The notes under the pieces were generated by a model, which searched no databases, was not told the DNA's origin, and saw only the letters and a list, made by a program, of their open reading frames with translations. 64,000 bases of DNA, from assembly GCA_024516155.1 (NCBI GenBank), contig JAJJXM010000109.1, positions 27,708-91,707 on the forward strand, in the 5' to 3' direction. How positions within the stretch are numbered: the stretch's first letter is position 1; each line of letters opens with the position of its first letter. Positions 22,830 to 34,059 of the stretch are shown here, in pieces. This DNA comes from Pyronema omphalodes. Taxonomy: Eukaryota; Ascomycota; Pezizomycetes; Pezizales; Pyronemataceae. The translations under genes were made by a program, and so were the position numbers.

Positions 22830-25800
22830 TTAGGCTCGAGTTCCTACGAGAGGAGAAGGTTTGTCTGGGTATAACTGATGGAATTTCTCAGCGGCCTCAG
22901 TTTCGGATAGGTTCGTTTCCGGTTCCCAGGTTGGAGAGTCATGGCCGGTCCACTTGACGAGGTACTGCAGGTTTCCTCTTGACCAACGGCTATCCAGAAT
23001 TTCATCCACGAACCATTCTTCTTCGCCGTCTACTACTACCGGTAGGGGCGGTGGGATAATTTGACCAGGGAGGGGGTCCGAAGGGGCTGGGTTTAGTAGG
23101 GACACGGGGAAGGTCCTATGATGTTTCATTGTCTCCGGTATATCCAACTCATAGGCGTGGGATCCAATGGGCCGTATCACGGTGAAGGGGCCTAGGTGTT
23201 TGTTTTCTAGTTTCTTTGAGGGTCGGCGGGTTCTGAGGTTGCGGGCGTCCAGCCATACCAGGTCTCCTGGTTTGAAGACCGGCGCGGGGAGTCGGGAATT
23301 GTCGGCGGCTTCTATGTGGCGGGCTTGGGCGTATTTCATTTCAGAACGAAAGACGTCATGGATGTGCGACATCCTTTCCGCTACCTCGTTCGCTTTCACT
23401 TCTTCAGGATTGTCTGTCCTGATTTCCAATTCGAAGGAGCATTTGGGGTGTCGGCCGTATACGGCGTAGAACGGGGACAGCGACGTTGTATCCGATAGTT
23501 GGTTATTTGCAGCAAATTCTGCCAGTGGTAAAAATTTCTTCCAGTCGTCTTGTAGGTAACAGACGTACGCGTGGAGATATTGTTCCGTAACCGCATTGAT
23601 TCTTTCTGTTTGGCCATCGGTCTGGGGGTGGAAGGCCGTGCTCGTGGCAATCTCGATACCCATGCAATCTGCCAGGTGTTTCCGAAAGTGGGCAACAAAT
23701 TGTGGACCGCGGTCGGACACTACTGTGTCTGGCAGACCGTGTAGTTTGAATACGTTTTCCAGGAAGAGTTGCGCGAAGCCTTCTGCGTCTATCGTGGAGT
23801 GACAGGGCACCAAGTGTCGCTATTTCGTGAGTCGGCAAACGATCGCACATATTGCGTCGAAGCCCTCTGATGTCGGTAGTCCAGTAACAAAGTCCACAGA
23901 TATATTCTGCCACGGGTGGTGCGGGACCGGTAGGGGTTTCAAGGTTCCATAGGGTGCGTGGCGGGTAGCTTTTGTTCTTTTACAAGTGTGGCAATTTCGG
24001 ACGAATTGGTCCACATCTTTTCTCATCGAAGGCCAGTAATAATTCCTGGCGAGGAGTTCGAAAGTCTTTGCACGGCCCGGGTGTCCCATGGTGGGGGGGT
24101 CGTGGTGATCTTGTAGTAGTTCTAATAGTAATTTGTCCAGCGCGGGGACATAGAGGCAGTCTCGGTAGTACAATCTGTTTTCCAACACGGAGCAATCGGC
24201 GAGTGATATGTCCTTACAGATTTGTGTACCGTCTTCCAGCATTCCCAACACTCGGTTTGGGAATGAATCTGTCTTGTAGCCCTCCTTAAACAGGAGGTCC
24301 ACTTCGGAGAGTGCAAGTTTCATGGGTGGGGTCATGCACAATTGGAAGTTTTGTGGCTTTAGAACAGCTTGCTGATTCGCTAGTATACGTTCGTCTCCCT
24401 CTCCCGGGAGGTCGGCGGCTCGTCTCGTCAGGGCGTCCGGTTTCCCTCCCAACGTTCCCGGTCGGTAGGTGATGACAAAGTTGAACCGAGACAGGAATTC
24501 GGACCAGCGTGCTTGTCTTCTGTTTAGTAGCTTTGTCGTCATAAAGTATTCGAGGTTCTTGTGGTCTGTCAATACTTTTATCGGGAAGGCGGAGCCCTGC
24601 AAGTGGGGACGCCATTCCTCGAAACAACGAACTATTGCCAGTAGTTCTTTGTCATAGATCTCATAGTTGCATTCTGCCGGGGAATGCTTTTTGGAATAAA
24701 ACGCGACGGGGTGTAACACGTTATCGTCGTCGTATCGTGATAAAACTCCAGCAGACACATAGTCAGATGCGTCTGTTTCTACTACAATCGGTTTCTCGTA
24801 GTCGAAGTGCTTGAGAATAGGTGCTGATGTAAATGCGTCCTTCAGTCGGTCGAAGGCGCTCTGCTGATCTGTACCCCAGATAAAGGGGATTCCTTTACCA
24901 TCTTTCTTTTTGGTCAGAGCCGTCAGCGGGGAGACCACTTTTGAGTAGTCCTTGATAAAACGTCGGTAGAAATTCGCGAAACCCAGGAACTCTTGGACCT
25001 GTTTCTAATTGGTTGGTTCCTTCCAATCTCTGACTGTGGCTACTTTGGAATCCATCATGCGAGCGCCGTTGCGGCCAATGTTGTAGCCCAGGTACTGTAC
25101 TTCTGCCTTGGCAAACTTACACTTCTCTGGTTTCAAGTGCAGTTTTTCTTGCTTAAGTCGTTCCAAGATCTTACGGACGTGTGAGGTGTGATCGGGCTTT
25201 GCTTCAGAGAATACGAGGATATCGTCCAAGTATGCTGTACAGAACTGGTCCCGGTATGGTCTCAGGACATCGTTTATGAATGCCTGGAAATCGGCAGGCG
25301 CGTTGGTGAGCCCGAAGGGCATCACTTTCGACTCGAATAGGCCGTACCTTGTGCGGAAGGCCGTCTTCCATTCTTCGCCTTCTGCCATTCTGATAAGGTT
25401 ATAAGCGCTGCGGACATCCAGGGTCGTAAAATATTGAGCTTTGGAAAGATTCATCATCGTTTCCTGTATCAATGGCAGCGGGTACCGGTTCTTCTCGGTA
25501 CCTTCATTCAGTCTTCGGTAATCGACACATAGGCGTAGGGATCCGTCTGATTTTTTCACGAATAATATCGGCGAGGCGGCTGATGATTGGGAGCGTTGTA
25601 TGAATCCTTTCTCCAAATTCTCATCGAGCCACGCTTTCAGCGTCTGCAACTCGTTGCGTGACAGCGAGTATAACGGGCCAAAGGGGGGGACGAATCCCTC
25701 TTTCAGTGGGATCTTGTGGTCGTAGGGTCGATGTGGGGGGAGTTCCTTCGCGTTAACCTCCTTGAATAAATCGAGGTAGTCATGGTAGTCTTCGGGGATC

Positions 25801-26564
25801 ATGTCTTTCAGTTCCTCATCCGTGAGGGGGGGCTTGTCTTGTAGGGCGACGGTGATTTCGTCCAACGATAGCGACAACACGGTCAGGCTTTCGTCTTCTT
25901 ACATTTCTTTGAAGTCGGAGATGGTTAGACTTGAGATCGCCTCTGGGGGTTCCTCCAGAGGGTCGGGGACCGAGTCTTCTAACTCCGGCATGGGGTTTGT
26001 GTCGGGCTCGTGGACAGCGGGAGGGGGGCCCGGGTCCAGGACCTCGACACCGGTTGTGCTTACAGGCAACGGGGTGCAGTTCCTTAGGCAGTATTGTGAG
26101 TCGAAGCTTACAGTGTTGGAACTGAAGCTTATTGTTACGTCGTGTTTCTTCAACCAGGGCATGCCCAACACCACAGGGTAGTGACCCAACTTGGTGACGA
26201 ACATGGGAAGGGTTTCCGAGTGACCATTGATGGTACACTCTACTTGGGCGAGGTGTGTGATTTTCCCTGAGGATATGGGTCGTCCGTCGATAACTTCGAC
26301 CGTTCGGGCGGTGGGTAGGGGGGTTAGAGTGAGTTTGTGATGGCGGGCGAAATTGCGGTCAACAAAGGCGATACCAGTGGCGCCGCAGTCAACGAGCGCT
26401 ACTGTTTTCACGGAGCGGTTGTTGGAAAACAAGGAGCAAGAGAGAACAAGGTGTTTGCATTCTAACTTTCCAGTCAAACTTGCGCCCGATAATAGCAATG
26501 TATCAGCAATAATTTTCCCACCAGCGGCAGAGCCATCTTCTTGCAGCTGGTTTAATCTTTTCCC
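22830..26564 (-). pseudogene. A3 Pol, three nonsense codons
   Basis: One continuous frame with the full domain series: protease VDCGATG, RT AYLDDILVFSE, RNase H TDASDYV, integrase HHCC, SDRGPQF, TDGQTERIN, and chromodomain EWFVDEILDSRW. It is interrupted only by TAG 23820-23822 (Gln in LTKQRH), TAG 25005-25007 (Leu in PTNLKQ) and TAA 25899-25901 (Ile in KEMIEDE). No frameshifts. The integrase Asp lost in A1 is kept here. Confidence 0.92.
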
Positions 26565-27869
26565 GGCACCTCTTCTTCATTATCCAATAATTCCACGCTC
26601 GCCACTTTAACATTCGTCTTGGCGGGGCACGACGCAGCCATGTGGCCGAGGCCACCGCAGTAGAGGCAATGTCCTTCTGACAGGCGGGTCGCGCGTTCCT
26701 GTGCCGAGAGTTTCTGACGGGGTCCCTGGGCAGGGGTTTGCTTGCTGGAGGAGGCGGTGGTGGCTTGGGTAGCGGGGGTGGGGCGACTGGTGGCGGGGGT
26801 GGCGGCGGTAGTGGGTTTAACTTGGCCGCGGTTGGTACGCAGCTTGCAGAGGCTCTCAAGTGCTCTCAATTGGGGGTTCAATTTTTGGCGCTGGTCAACA
26901 AATTCGTGCATCGTAGCGGTGGGAGGGGCGCCAACCAACTTTTCGTGCAACTCGAGGGACAGGCCGTTACGCAGAGCATCCATGGTGGCGGCTTCATCCC
27001 AGCCTAATTCTGCGACCAGGCGGGAGAACTCTGCATAATAGTCTGAAAATTCGCGGTTGTTTTGTCGGAGATTTTGTAGTTTGAAACGAGCCGTTGCGCG
27101 CTCGTCCGGGTCTCCAAAGGTACGCTGTAAGATTTTAATGACGTCCTCGACGTCGTTGAGGGCCCAGCGGTTGCCATTTTCCTTGATATAAGAAAGAATC
27201 TGATCCAAGGCGCGTCCGCGGAGGCGGCCCATGGCGTAAGAAATCCGCTTGTGAGGGGTTGGGAAGCGTAGTTCGTCGCTCACCAACTTGATGCGAAGCA
27301 AGGAGACAAAGCGGCGGAGGTCCTCCCTGTTGGACCCATCGAAGGTTGGCGGATCCGAAATTTTGTCTCCGGTAACGCGGATGCCAGGGGAGGCGAGTAG
27401 CGCGTTGATGAGTTCACGCTGGCGGGTGAGCTCCTTCTCGTAGTAGTGAATCTCATTCGTATCTGCTTGTTCCTGCGGGGTTAGGAGGATTTCGGGGTCT
27501 CGGGGGGGAAGTCTTGGAACTGGTGCGATTATGGCGGGGGCGGGGGCTGCGGCTGCGGCTGTGGTAGGGGGTGAGGCGGTTCGCGGCACTGTTTCTGGGC
27601 CATTTGGATAAACCTGGACGGAGCCAGTCTGAATAACGACAGGGGGAATGGGGGCAGGGGTGGGAGCTTCCGGAGCGCGGGAGGCGACAGGGCTGGAGAC
27701 TCGAGTGCTGTTACGGGAGCCGGGGATCTCCGCGAGGTCGTTTAAGAGGTAACCCGTGCGGTGGTCTTGGGCGTCTAGGATTGATTGCGCGAGTTGTTTG
27801 GTGAAAGTAAGCGGTTCATGGCCGTCAGGGAACTGGGTCATGGAGGCAGCGTTAACGATTTGCTGCCAA
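26552..27869 (-). pseudogene. A3 Gag, main part, cut by element C
   Basis: Same domain order as A1 Gag, with the CCHC knuckle CLYCGGLGHMAASC. It is open from its stop (26552) to the C insertion at 27869/27870 and resumes at 35642, after the second GCCAA. The G_GGA_AAA heptamer at 26558-26564 is kept. Confidence 0.9.
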
Positions 27870-28614
27870 TGTCACGAACCGCTAGGGATATGCTTCTGGG
27901 AGGGATTGTGACCACAGCTGGGCTGTGGTTCGTGGGTGTGACGCTGGGGATGGCGTACGTCACAGTTAGGGTTTAAGCGAAGAGGTGGAGCTAGGGCTAG
28001 GCGAGAGGAGTTAGGGTTAAGCGAGGACAAGGGGGTAAGTGCGGGGTGGAACGAGGAGGGTTTCCTCGAGGTTTGGATTATGTCTTGCTTATGTTTTGTA
28101 TTGTGTTTTGCTTATGTTTTGTATTATGTTTTGCTTATGTTTTGTATTATGTTTTGGTTTATGTTTGTATTGTGTTTTAGTTAGGTTTTGGGAGTCACAG
28201 TGGAGCGAAGGGTGTCTCATGATGGAGGGAATATCTGCGGGTCAGATAAGTTGGGAAATCACATGAGCACAGGGACACAGGTATATAAGGGGACATTTGT
28301 ATTTCATTAGTCTAGTACGCAATCAATTATCTATCTACACAATCTATCTACACACTACAGTTCTATCATCTAAACCGTGACCGAAAACCCAGCCCATCCC
28401 AACATACTTACCCATCCCAAATACCTACCTATCCTCCCACCCAGATCCCCATCCGACGATCCTATCAGAGGCAACGCTGCAGGGACATCCTGTGTACAAG
28501 GTAAGTACTGCCTGAGCCCGTGACTAACTCACCTAGAAGTCCAGAGCCGAACCCGATTGCATAGCAATCCGACGGTTGTATCGCCTGTCGACCGTGTGTA
28601 GCCGGATTCTGACA
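27870..28614 (+). repeat. C 5' LTR
   Basis: 745 bp, TGTCACGAACC...GGATTCTGACA. Contains three copies of a ~23-bp TTATGTTTTGTATT-type minisatellite (about 28085-28165), TATATAA at 28282-28288 and the PBS-complementary ACGCAATCAA at 28317-28326. The first ~107 bases equal the 3' LTR segment that encodes the end of ORF3. Confidence 0.95.
28282..28326 (+). promoter_or_regulatory. C LTR TATA box and predicted transcript start
   Basis: TATATAAGG at 28282 is followed 35 bp later by ACGCAATCAA (28317-28326). That spacing fits a transcript beginning at or near 28317, and this segment is the one complementary to the primer-binding position. The start site itself is inference. Confidence 0.6.
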
Positions 28615-28615
28615 T

Positions 28616-28625
28616 TTGATTGCGT
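28616..28625 (+). promoter_or_regulatory. C primer-binding position, self-complementary
   Basis: TTGATTGCGT, one base inside the 5' LTR. It is the exact reverse complement of 28317-28326 in the same LTR. There is no TGG as expected for priming by a tRNA 3' end. Confidence 0.65.
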
Positions 28626-28856
28626 CCTCCGAACGACACCCGATACAACTAAGGAAGCACGAAGGGCTTCAACCACAACTAAGAAAAATAAGAAACAACC
28701 AATACCGTGGATCCATTCCGATTGCAGGAGCTGAGCGAGGTTATCGAAAGGGAAGCCACCGGTCCAGCGAGCCCAGTAACCCCCGAACACCGATCCCGCC
28801 CACAGACTCCGGATTCACCGGGACCAGTCCAGATCCCCGAGGACATAGCATCCATA

Positions 28857-29789
28857 ATGGCCTCTCAACAAGGAACGAGTGGTATGACGCCACCTTCAGT
28901 CGTGATGACCCAGGAGCAGCTCCAACAACTGTTCCAACAGCTCACCTATCGACCCTCTCCGACCAGTAATCCCAAGGTCGAGGATCCCGAACTCTATCAC
29001 GGCGAGAGGACGAAGCTTCGGGCTTTCCTGACTCAGTGCGAACTGAAGTTCAACTGTGAACCGAACAGGTTCGACAGTGACATCAAAAGAGTTAATTACG
29101 CCAGTTCGCGGTGTCGAGGAAATGCGTGGTCATGGATTGAGCCCTCCATCGAGAGGGGGAGAAGCACGTACACCACCTGGGAGGCATTCAAGACTGCCGT
29201 CTCGAGAGCGTTTGGAGAGGCGGATTCAAGGGAAGTGGCGAGGAGGAAATTCAAAAGTGTCCGTCAGGGGAACCGGTCCGCCGCAGCGTATTGGGCCGAG
29301 TTCCAGAGAATTATCGCGGACCTGCGTTACAACGACGAAATCTACATTGATCAGTTCAGCGATGGACTTCATGTGGACGTGCAAAGGCAACTTGCCATCC
29401 TCGAGACCCGTCCGACGAAGATAATCGATTTCGCAAACAAAGCAATTGCATTGGACAACCGGCTGTTCAATTTCCGAACCCTGCGCAACCGATTTGAACC
29501 TCAGTACCAGAATTTCCATCCGAAGAACGGCCACCAGGGATCGACCTTCTCGGAGCCCGAGCCGATGGAACTGGATGCCACTCGGAGGGGCAGGCCTAGG
29601 GATAGGACCGAGGAAGAGAAACGACGAAAAAACAACGAATGTTTCAACTGCGGGAAAACGGGCCACTATGCCGCCAAATGCCCCCACAAGAAACCAATGG
29701 GGGACCGAAGAACATACCGGGCGGCAGAAGCCAACATCGACGAGGAACAAGCCGAAGAAAGAGCGGGAAAAGAGGATCCCCAGGAGTAA
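28857..29789 (+). CDS. C Gag
   Basis: I choose ATG 28857 (MASQQGTSGM, context ATAATGG). It is the first ATG in the leader. The frame is open upstream to about 28692 but only with a GTG. Product of about 310 residues: Q-rich N-terminus, capsid-like core (VEDPELYHGERTKLRAFLTQ; RRKFKSVRQGNRSAAAYWAEF) and a CCHC knuckle (CFNCGKTGHYAAKC). Stop at 29787-29789 overlaps pol. Particle protein that binds element RNA. Confidence 0.9.
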   Translation: MASQQGTSGMTPPSVVMTQEQLQQLFQQLTYRPSPTSNPKVEDPELYHGERTKLRAFLTQCELKFNCEPNRFDSDIKRVNYASSRCRGNAWSWIEPSIERGRSTYTTWEAFKTAVSRAFGEADSREVARRKFKSVRQGNRSAAAYWAEFQRIIADLRYNDEIYIDQFSDGLHVDVQRQLAILETRPTKIIDFANKAIALDNRLFNFRTLRNRFEPQYQNFHPKNGHQGSTFSEPEPMELDATRRGRPRDRTEEEKRRKNNECFNCGKTGHYAAKCPHKKPMGDRRTYRAAEANIDEEQAEERAGKEDPQE

Positions 29790-32700
29790 AAGAACAAGGT
29801 GGACTCCTGGGGACGAAGAGTTCCGCCGAACCAGACAATCCGGAACCAGCCTACATGATATCGAGCGTAGGGCCATACCGGCGAGATGAAAAGATCATAT
29901 TGAAAGTAGTAATAAAAGGAAAAGATAATCGAGAACACACCACGACGGCCATGGTGGACTGTGGAGCGACGGAGAACTTCATCGATAAGGAATATGCGGA
30001 AAGGGTGGGGATTCCGTTGAAGAAGAAGGACGTCCCACGAAGGGTGTTGGCAGTGGACGGACGAGAGATAGCTAGTGGACCAGTCACCCACGAAGCTATG
30101 GTAAGATTACGGATCAATAACCATCAGGAAGATATTCGACTGCATTGTATCACGATTGGAAACTCACCTATCATTGTGGGACTTCCATGGCTCCGGACGC
30201 ACAACCCCAGTATCGACTGGAACGAGGGAAGAGTTACGTTCGACTCGGCGCGTTGCGCTAAGAGGTGCCTAGGGACCTCGACCTCACCTCACGCGACCAC
30301 GGTAACGGAAAACGACGCTATTCAGCAATATCGACTGGACACTGCGCAGGCCGCAGCCAGGGAAGAAAGAATATGCGAAGCAAGTTGGGAAGAAAGGAAG
30401 GAAACCTGGGGAAATAGAACGAGGAAAAAGGAACAAGAAGCGGCGCCGTGGCGAAGAAGGATCGAACGGAACCAGGAGAAAGAGGGGGAAGAGGAGCAAC
30501 AAGGAAGGGTTCAAGACGGAGCACAAAATGATCTTCGTCGAAGGAGGTTCGAGGAGGACATGGGAAGGGACGAAGAAGAAGGGGAGCTACAAGGTACCTG
30601 GGAAGACAGACAAAGTGATCCTCTTCAAATAGGGGTCGAGAAGGACCAGGAAGAGGAGGAACGAAAAGAGATCAAAATTAACGAACAAAATGATCCTTTT
30701 CGAATGCAGACTGAGGAAAAGGATGGAAAAAGGGAGGAATGGAAAGAGTCCCGGGATGCTGCACAAAACGATCCTTTTCGAATGCAGCCCGAAGGAGGGA
30801 AAGAAGAAAAGGAGGAACGGAAACGGACCCGGGGGACTGCGCAGAACGATCCTTTTCGAATGCAGCCCGAGGGAGGGGAAGAAATAAAAGAGGAACGGAA
30901 ACGGATCCGGGATGATGCAGAAAAGGATCCTTTTCGAATGCAAGCCTATGGAGACGAGGAAGAGGAGGAAGATGAGGAGGAACGGGAAGGAACCTTCGAC
31001 TGGATCGCTTACGCCGCAATGGGATCGCTAGAGCCCGTATCCCAGGGTTCAGCCACACAGCAGGAACCGACCCCGCGTTCGGCTAGTGACATTGTTCCGG
31101 TCGAATATCACGACTTCTTGCATGTATTCGATAAGGAAGAAGTGTCGGGACGACCCCCACACCGCCATCACGACCATCGGATTCCGTTGGTGAAGGGAGG
31201 GGTTCCACCATTCGAACCTCTTCGAGCATTGGACGAGGGAAGGTTGAAGACGTTGAGGGAATACTTGGACTCAAGTCTGGAGAAGGGATGGATACGCCGC
31301 TCGACATCACCGGCGGGGGCCCCGATACATTTTGTAAAAAAGAAAGATGGCACACTGAGACTCTGTGTGGATTATCGGGGACTTAACGAGATCACAGTGA
31401 AAGATAGAACACCTCTCCCGCTGATAGGGGAAGCGTTGGATCGACTATCCAACGCAAAAATATACACGAAACTCGACGTACGGGACGCCTATCATAACCT
31501 GCGAATCGCAAAGGGGGACGAATGGAAGACTGCTTTTCGGACGAAATACGGTCTTTTCGAGTACTTGGTCATGCCATTCGGTCTTACCAACGCTCCAGCA
31601 TCCTTTCAGAGATGGATGAACGAGGTCCTCAGCGACTATCTGGACATCTTCTGTCTGGCATACCTTGACGACATCCTCATTTACTCGGATGATCTGCATC
31701 AACACCAACAACATGTGAGAAAGGTTTTGGAACGGGTGGATAAGGTGAAGCTGAGGCTCAAGGCCTCAAAATGCGAGTTTCACACCACGGAAACGGAGTA
31801 CTTGGGATATATCATCTCACCAACGGGGATACGGATGGATCCGGGAAAGGTAAAAGCAGTGGCAGAATGGAGGGAACCGACAAACGTGAAGGGGATCCAG
31901 AGTTTCATAGGGTTCGCCAACTTCTATAGGAGGTTTATCCGGGATTTTAGCAAGATTACGGCGCCTCTCACGAAACTGACGAGGAAGGATGTAACATGGA
32001 ATTGGGACGACGCGGCTAAATCAGCATTCGAACAACTGAAACGGGCAATGATTTCTGAACCTATCCTACGACATTTCGACCCCACAAAACCCTTAACCCT
32101 GGAAACAGATGCGTCGGACTACGCCATCGGGGCAGTCTGCTCACAGCCGGACGACCAAGGCATTCTACATCCCTTGGGATATTTCTCGCGCAAACTGAAG
32201 GACCCGGAACTAAATTACGATATCCACGATAAAGAACTCCTCGCCATAGTCGAAGGGCTAAATAAATGGGGTACCTACTGCAAGAATACTCGACACAAGA
32301 TTACTATATTAACGGACCATAAAAATTTGGAATATTGGACTACAAAAAAGGACCTAAACCTACGGCAGGCAAGGTGGGCGGAAATGTTGGCGAATTACGA
32401 CTTCGCAATAACGTATCGACCCGGCAAACTGGCGGGAAAGCCCGACATCCTATCGAGAGAATCAGGAGATTCTCCTTGGGAAGGGGAGCTGAAACACCGG
32501 CAGAACAGGGAACGAGTTCTTTTGCCGCCGCAGACCTTCTGGATCAACTCTGCCGAGGTCATGGAAATACAGGTCGACGAGGAATTGTTAAAAGAAATCC
32601 AACAGAAAACAAGGGAGGATCAGGAGATACAAGAGATATTAAGAAAATTACGGGCTGGGGAGAAGATAGACCGGAAGGTAGCATTAGGACTTTGCGAAGA

Positions 32701-34054
32701 ACGGGAGGGGCTGTTACTGTATGAGGGGTTGATATGGGTACCAGACAACCATGAGTTGCGGCTACGGCTCCTACATGACCACCATGATGCACTCGTTGCG
32801 GGACACCCAGGGCGGGCAAGGACCTTGGAGCTAATTAGTAGGAATTATTATTGGCCTCAGCAACGCCAATATGTCAACCGATACGTAGACTACTGCGATA
32901 CCTGCAAAAGGATTAAGCCAGTTAGGCACGCTCCTTTCGGGCTCCTGAAGCCCTTACAGCCACCATCGAGGCCGTGGGATTCGGTGTCCATGGATTTTAT
33001 CACCGGACTTCCGTCAAGAGGAGGAAACAACGCCCTATGGGTAATTGTGGATCGGTTCACGAAGATGGCTCACTTCGTGGCCTGCGCGGACACGATGGGG
33101 CCGAAGGAACTGGCGGATGGATTCCTGAGGCATGTGGTCAGGGCCCACGGACTTCCTAACGATATCGTCTCTGACCGCGGGTCTCTATTCACCTCGACGT
33201 TTTGGAAGCGAGTGATGGGGGCAATGGGGACGTCAAGGAAGCTCAGCACCGCATTCCACCCCGAGACCGACGGACAGACCGAACGCACGAACGCCACCCT
33301 CGAACAGTACCTGCGGGCGTACTGCAATTACCAGCAGGACGACTGGGAAAAGCTACTCCCAATGGCGGAGTTTTGCTATAACAACACTCAATCCGAGACA
33401 ACAAAGGTAACCCCCTTTTTCGCGAATTACGGGTATCATCCGCGGTTCGCACCCAGCCTAGGAAAAATAGAAGGAGGATTCCCGGAGGTGGCGGAATACG
33501 TCTCAGCCCTCACCAACCTCCACCGGGAACTACAGGCAGAAATCGGATATGCACAGGCTGCCCAGGCAGAACAGGCAAATCGGAAGAGACACCCGGATCC
33601 CGTACTCAGGGAGGGGGATAGGGTGTGGTTGCGGAGGAAAAACGTGAAGACAACTCGCCCATCCAGCAAGTTGGATTACAAGCTGATGGGACCATACACC
33701 ATCCTCGAGCGCGTGGGGACAAGAGCGTATAAATTGGATCTCCCCGCCAGTGTGAAAATACACCCCGTATTCCACATCTCATTGCTCGAGCTGGCTCAAC
33801 CCACTCTTACACCGATCCCCGGGCACGTCCAACCTCCTCCCCCACCAATTGTTATTGAAGACGAAGAGGAATGGGAAGTGGAGGAGATAGTTGATTCCCG
33901 CTATCATCGAAACAGACTCCAGTATCGTGTACGTTGGACGGGATTCCCTGATCCCGACCGAACTTGGTACCCATCGGAGAACTTCACGAATTCCCCCGAC
34001 GCCATCCGACGATTTCACACAACCTACCCAAGAAAACCGGCCCCAAGGTTGTAA
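29639..34054 (+). CDS. C Pol: protease-RT-RNase H-integrase-chromodomain
   Basis: Open for 1471 codons; the translated part presumably starts at the slip near 29771. Approximate codons from 29639: protease VDCGATENFID about 105; charged 26-residue repeats about 350-455; RT LDVRDAYHNLR about 612 and AYLDDILIYSD about 674; RNase H ETDASDYAIGAV about 821; integrase HHCC about 1046-1092 (GHPGRARTLEL...CDTCK); DDE at about 1118 (MDFITGLP), 1177 (SDRGS) and 1213 (TDGQTER); GPY/F-like module; chromodomain about 1410-1460 (EWEVEEIVDSRY). No stop or frameshift; all catalytic residues are present. It probably copies the element and integrates it into chromatin marked for silencing. Confidence 0.95.
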   Translation: MFQLRENGPLCRQMPPQETNGGPKNIPGGRSQHRRGTSRRKSGKRGSPGVKEQGGLLGTKSSAEPDNPEPAYMISSVGPYRRDEKIILKVVIKGKDNREHTTTAMVDCGATENFIDKEYAERVGIPLKKKDVPRRVLAVDGREIASGPVTHEAMVRLRINNHQEDIRLHCITIGNSPIIVGLPWLRTHNPSIDWNEGRVTFDSARCAKRCLGTSTSPHATTVTENDAIQQYRLDTAQAAAREERICEASWEERKETWGNRTRKKEQEAAPWRRRIERNQEKEGEEEQQGRVQDGAQNDLRRRRFEEDMGRDEEEGELQGTWEDRQSDPLQIGVEKDQEEEERKEIKINEQNDPFRMQTEEKDGKREEWKESRDAAQNDPFRMQPEGGKEEKEERKRTRGTAQNDPFRMQPEGGEEIKEERKRIRDDAEKDPFRMQAYGDEEEEEDEEEREGTFDWIAYAAMGSLEPVSQGSATQQEPTPRSASDIVPVEYHDFLHVFDKEEVSGRPPHRHHDHRIPLVKGGVPPFEPLRALDEGRLKTLREYLDSSLEKGWIRRSTSPAGAPIHFVKKKDGTLRLCVDYRGLNEITVKDRTPLPLIGEALDRLSNAKIYTKLDVRDAYHNLRIAKGDEWKTAFRTKYGLFEYLVMPFGLTNAPASFQRWMNEVLSDYLDIFCLAYLDDILIYSDDLHQHQQHVRKVLERVDKVKLRLKASKCEFHTTETEYLGYIISPTGIRMDPGKVKAVAEWREPTNVKGIQSFIGFANFYRRFIRDFSKITAPLTKLTRKDVTWNWDDAAKSAFEQLKRAMISEPILRHFDPTKPLTLETDASDYAIGAVCSQPDDQGILHPLGYFSRKLKDPELNYDIHDKELLAIVEGLNKWGTYCKNTRHKITILTDHKNLEYWTTKKDLNLRQARWAEMLANYDFAITYRPGKLAGKPDILSRESGDSPWEGELKHRQNRERVLLPPQTFWINSAEVMEIQVDEELLKEIQQKTREDQEIQEILRKLRAGEKIDRKVALGLCEEREGLLLYEGLIWVPDNHELRLRLLHDHHDALVAGHPGRARTLELISRNYYWPQQRQYVNRYVDYCDTCKRIKPVRHAPFGLLKPLQPPSRPWDSVSMDFITGLPSRGGNNALWVIVDRFTKMAHFVACADTMGPKELADGFLRHVVRAHGLPNDIVSDRGSLFTSTFWKRVMGAMGTSRKLSTAFHPETDGQTERTNATLEQYLRAYCNYQQDDWEKLLPMAEFCYNNTQSETTKVTPFFANYGYHPRFAPSLGKIEGGFPEVAEYVSALTNLHRELQAEIGYAQAAQAEQANRKRHPDPVLREGDRVWLRRKNVKTTRPSSKLDYKLMGPYTILERVGTRAYKLDLPASVKIHPVFHISLLELAQPTLTPIPGHVQPPPPPIVIEDEEEWEVEEIVDSRYHRNRLQYRVRWTGFPDPDRTWYPSENFTNSPDAIRRFHTTYPRKPAPRL
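29765..29771 (+). promoter_or_regulatory. Candidate -1 frameshift site (G_GGA_AAA), C
   Basis: Gag codons GCG GGA AAA GAG GAT precede the stop by six codons. Slippage by one base gives the pol frame (GKRGSPG). The same heptamer occurs at the same place in family A. Confidence 0.72.
30692..31003 (+). repeat. 78-bp tandem repeat inside C pol (4 units)
   Basis: GATCC(T)TTTCGAATGCA recurs at 30692, 30770, 30848 and 30926, exactly 78 bp apart, so the frame is kept. Degenerate units precede it at 30617 and 30530. It encodes a 26-residue, highly charged unit containing NDPFRMQ, between protease and RT. No known domain recognised. Confidence 0.9.
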
Positions 34055-34059
34055 AAACC

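Noticed and set aside
26738..27038. Glycine-rich and other open frames antisense to family A gag (also at 11766, 61273)
   Set aside because: They mirror the Pro/Ala-rich Gag linker on the other strand and have no independent support.
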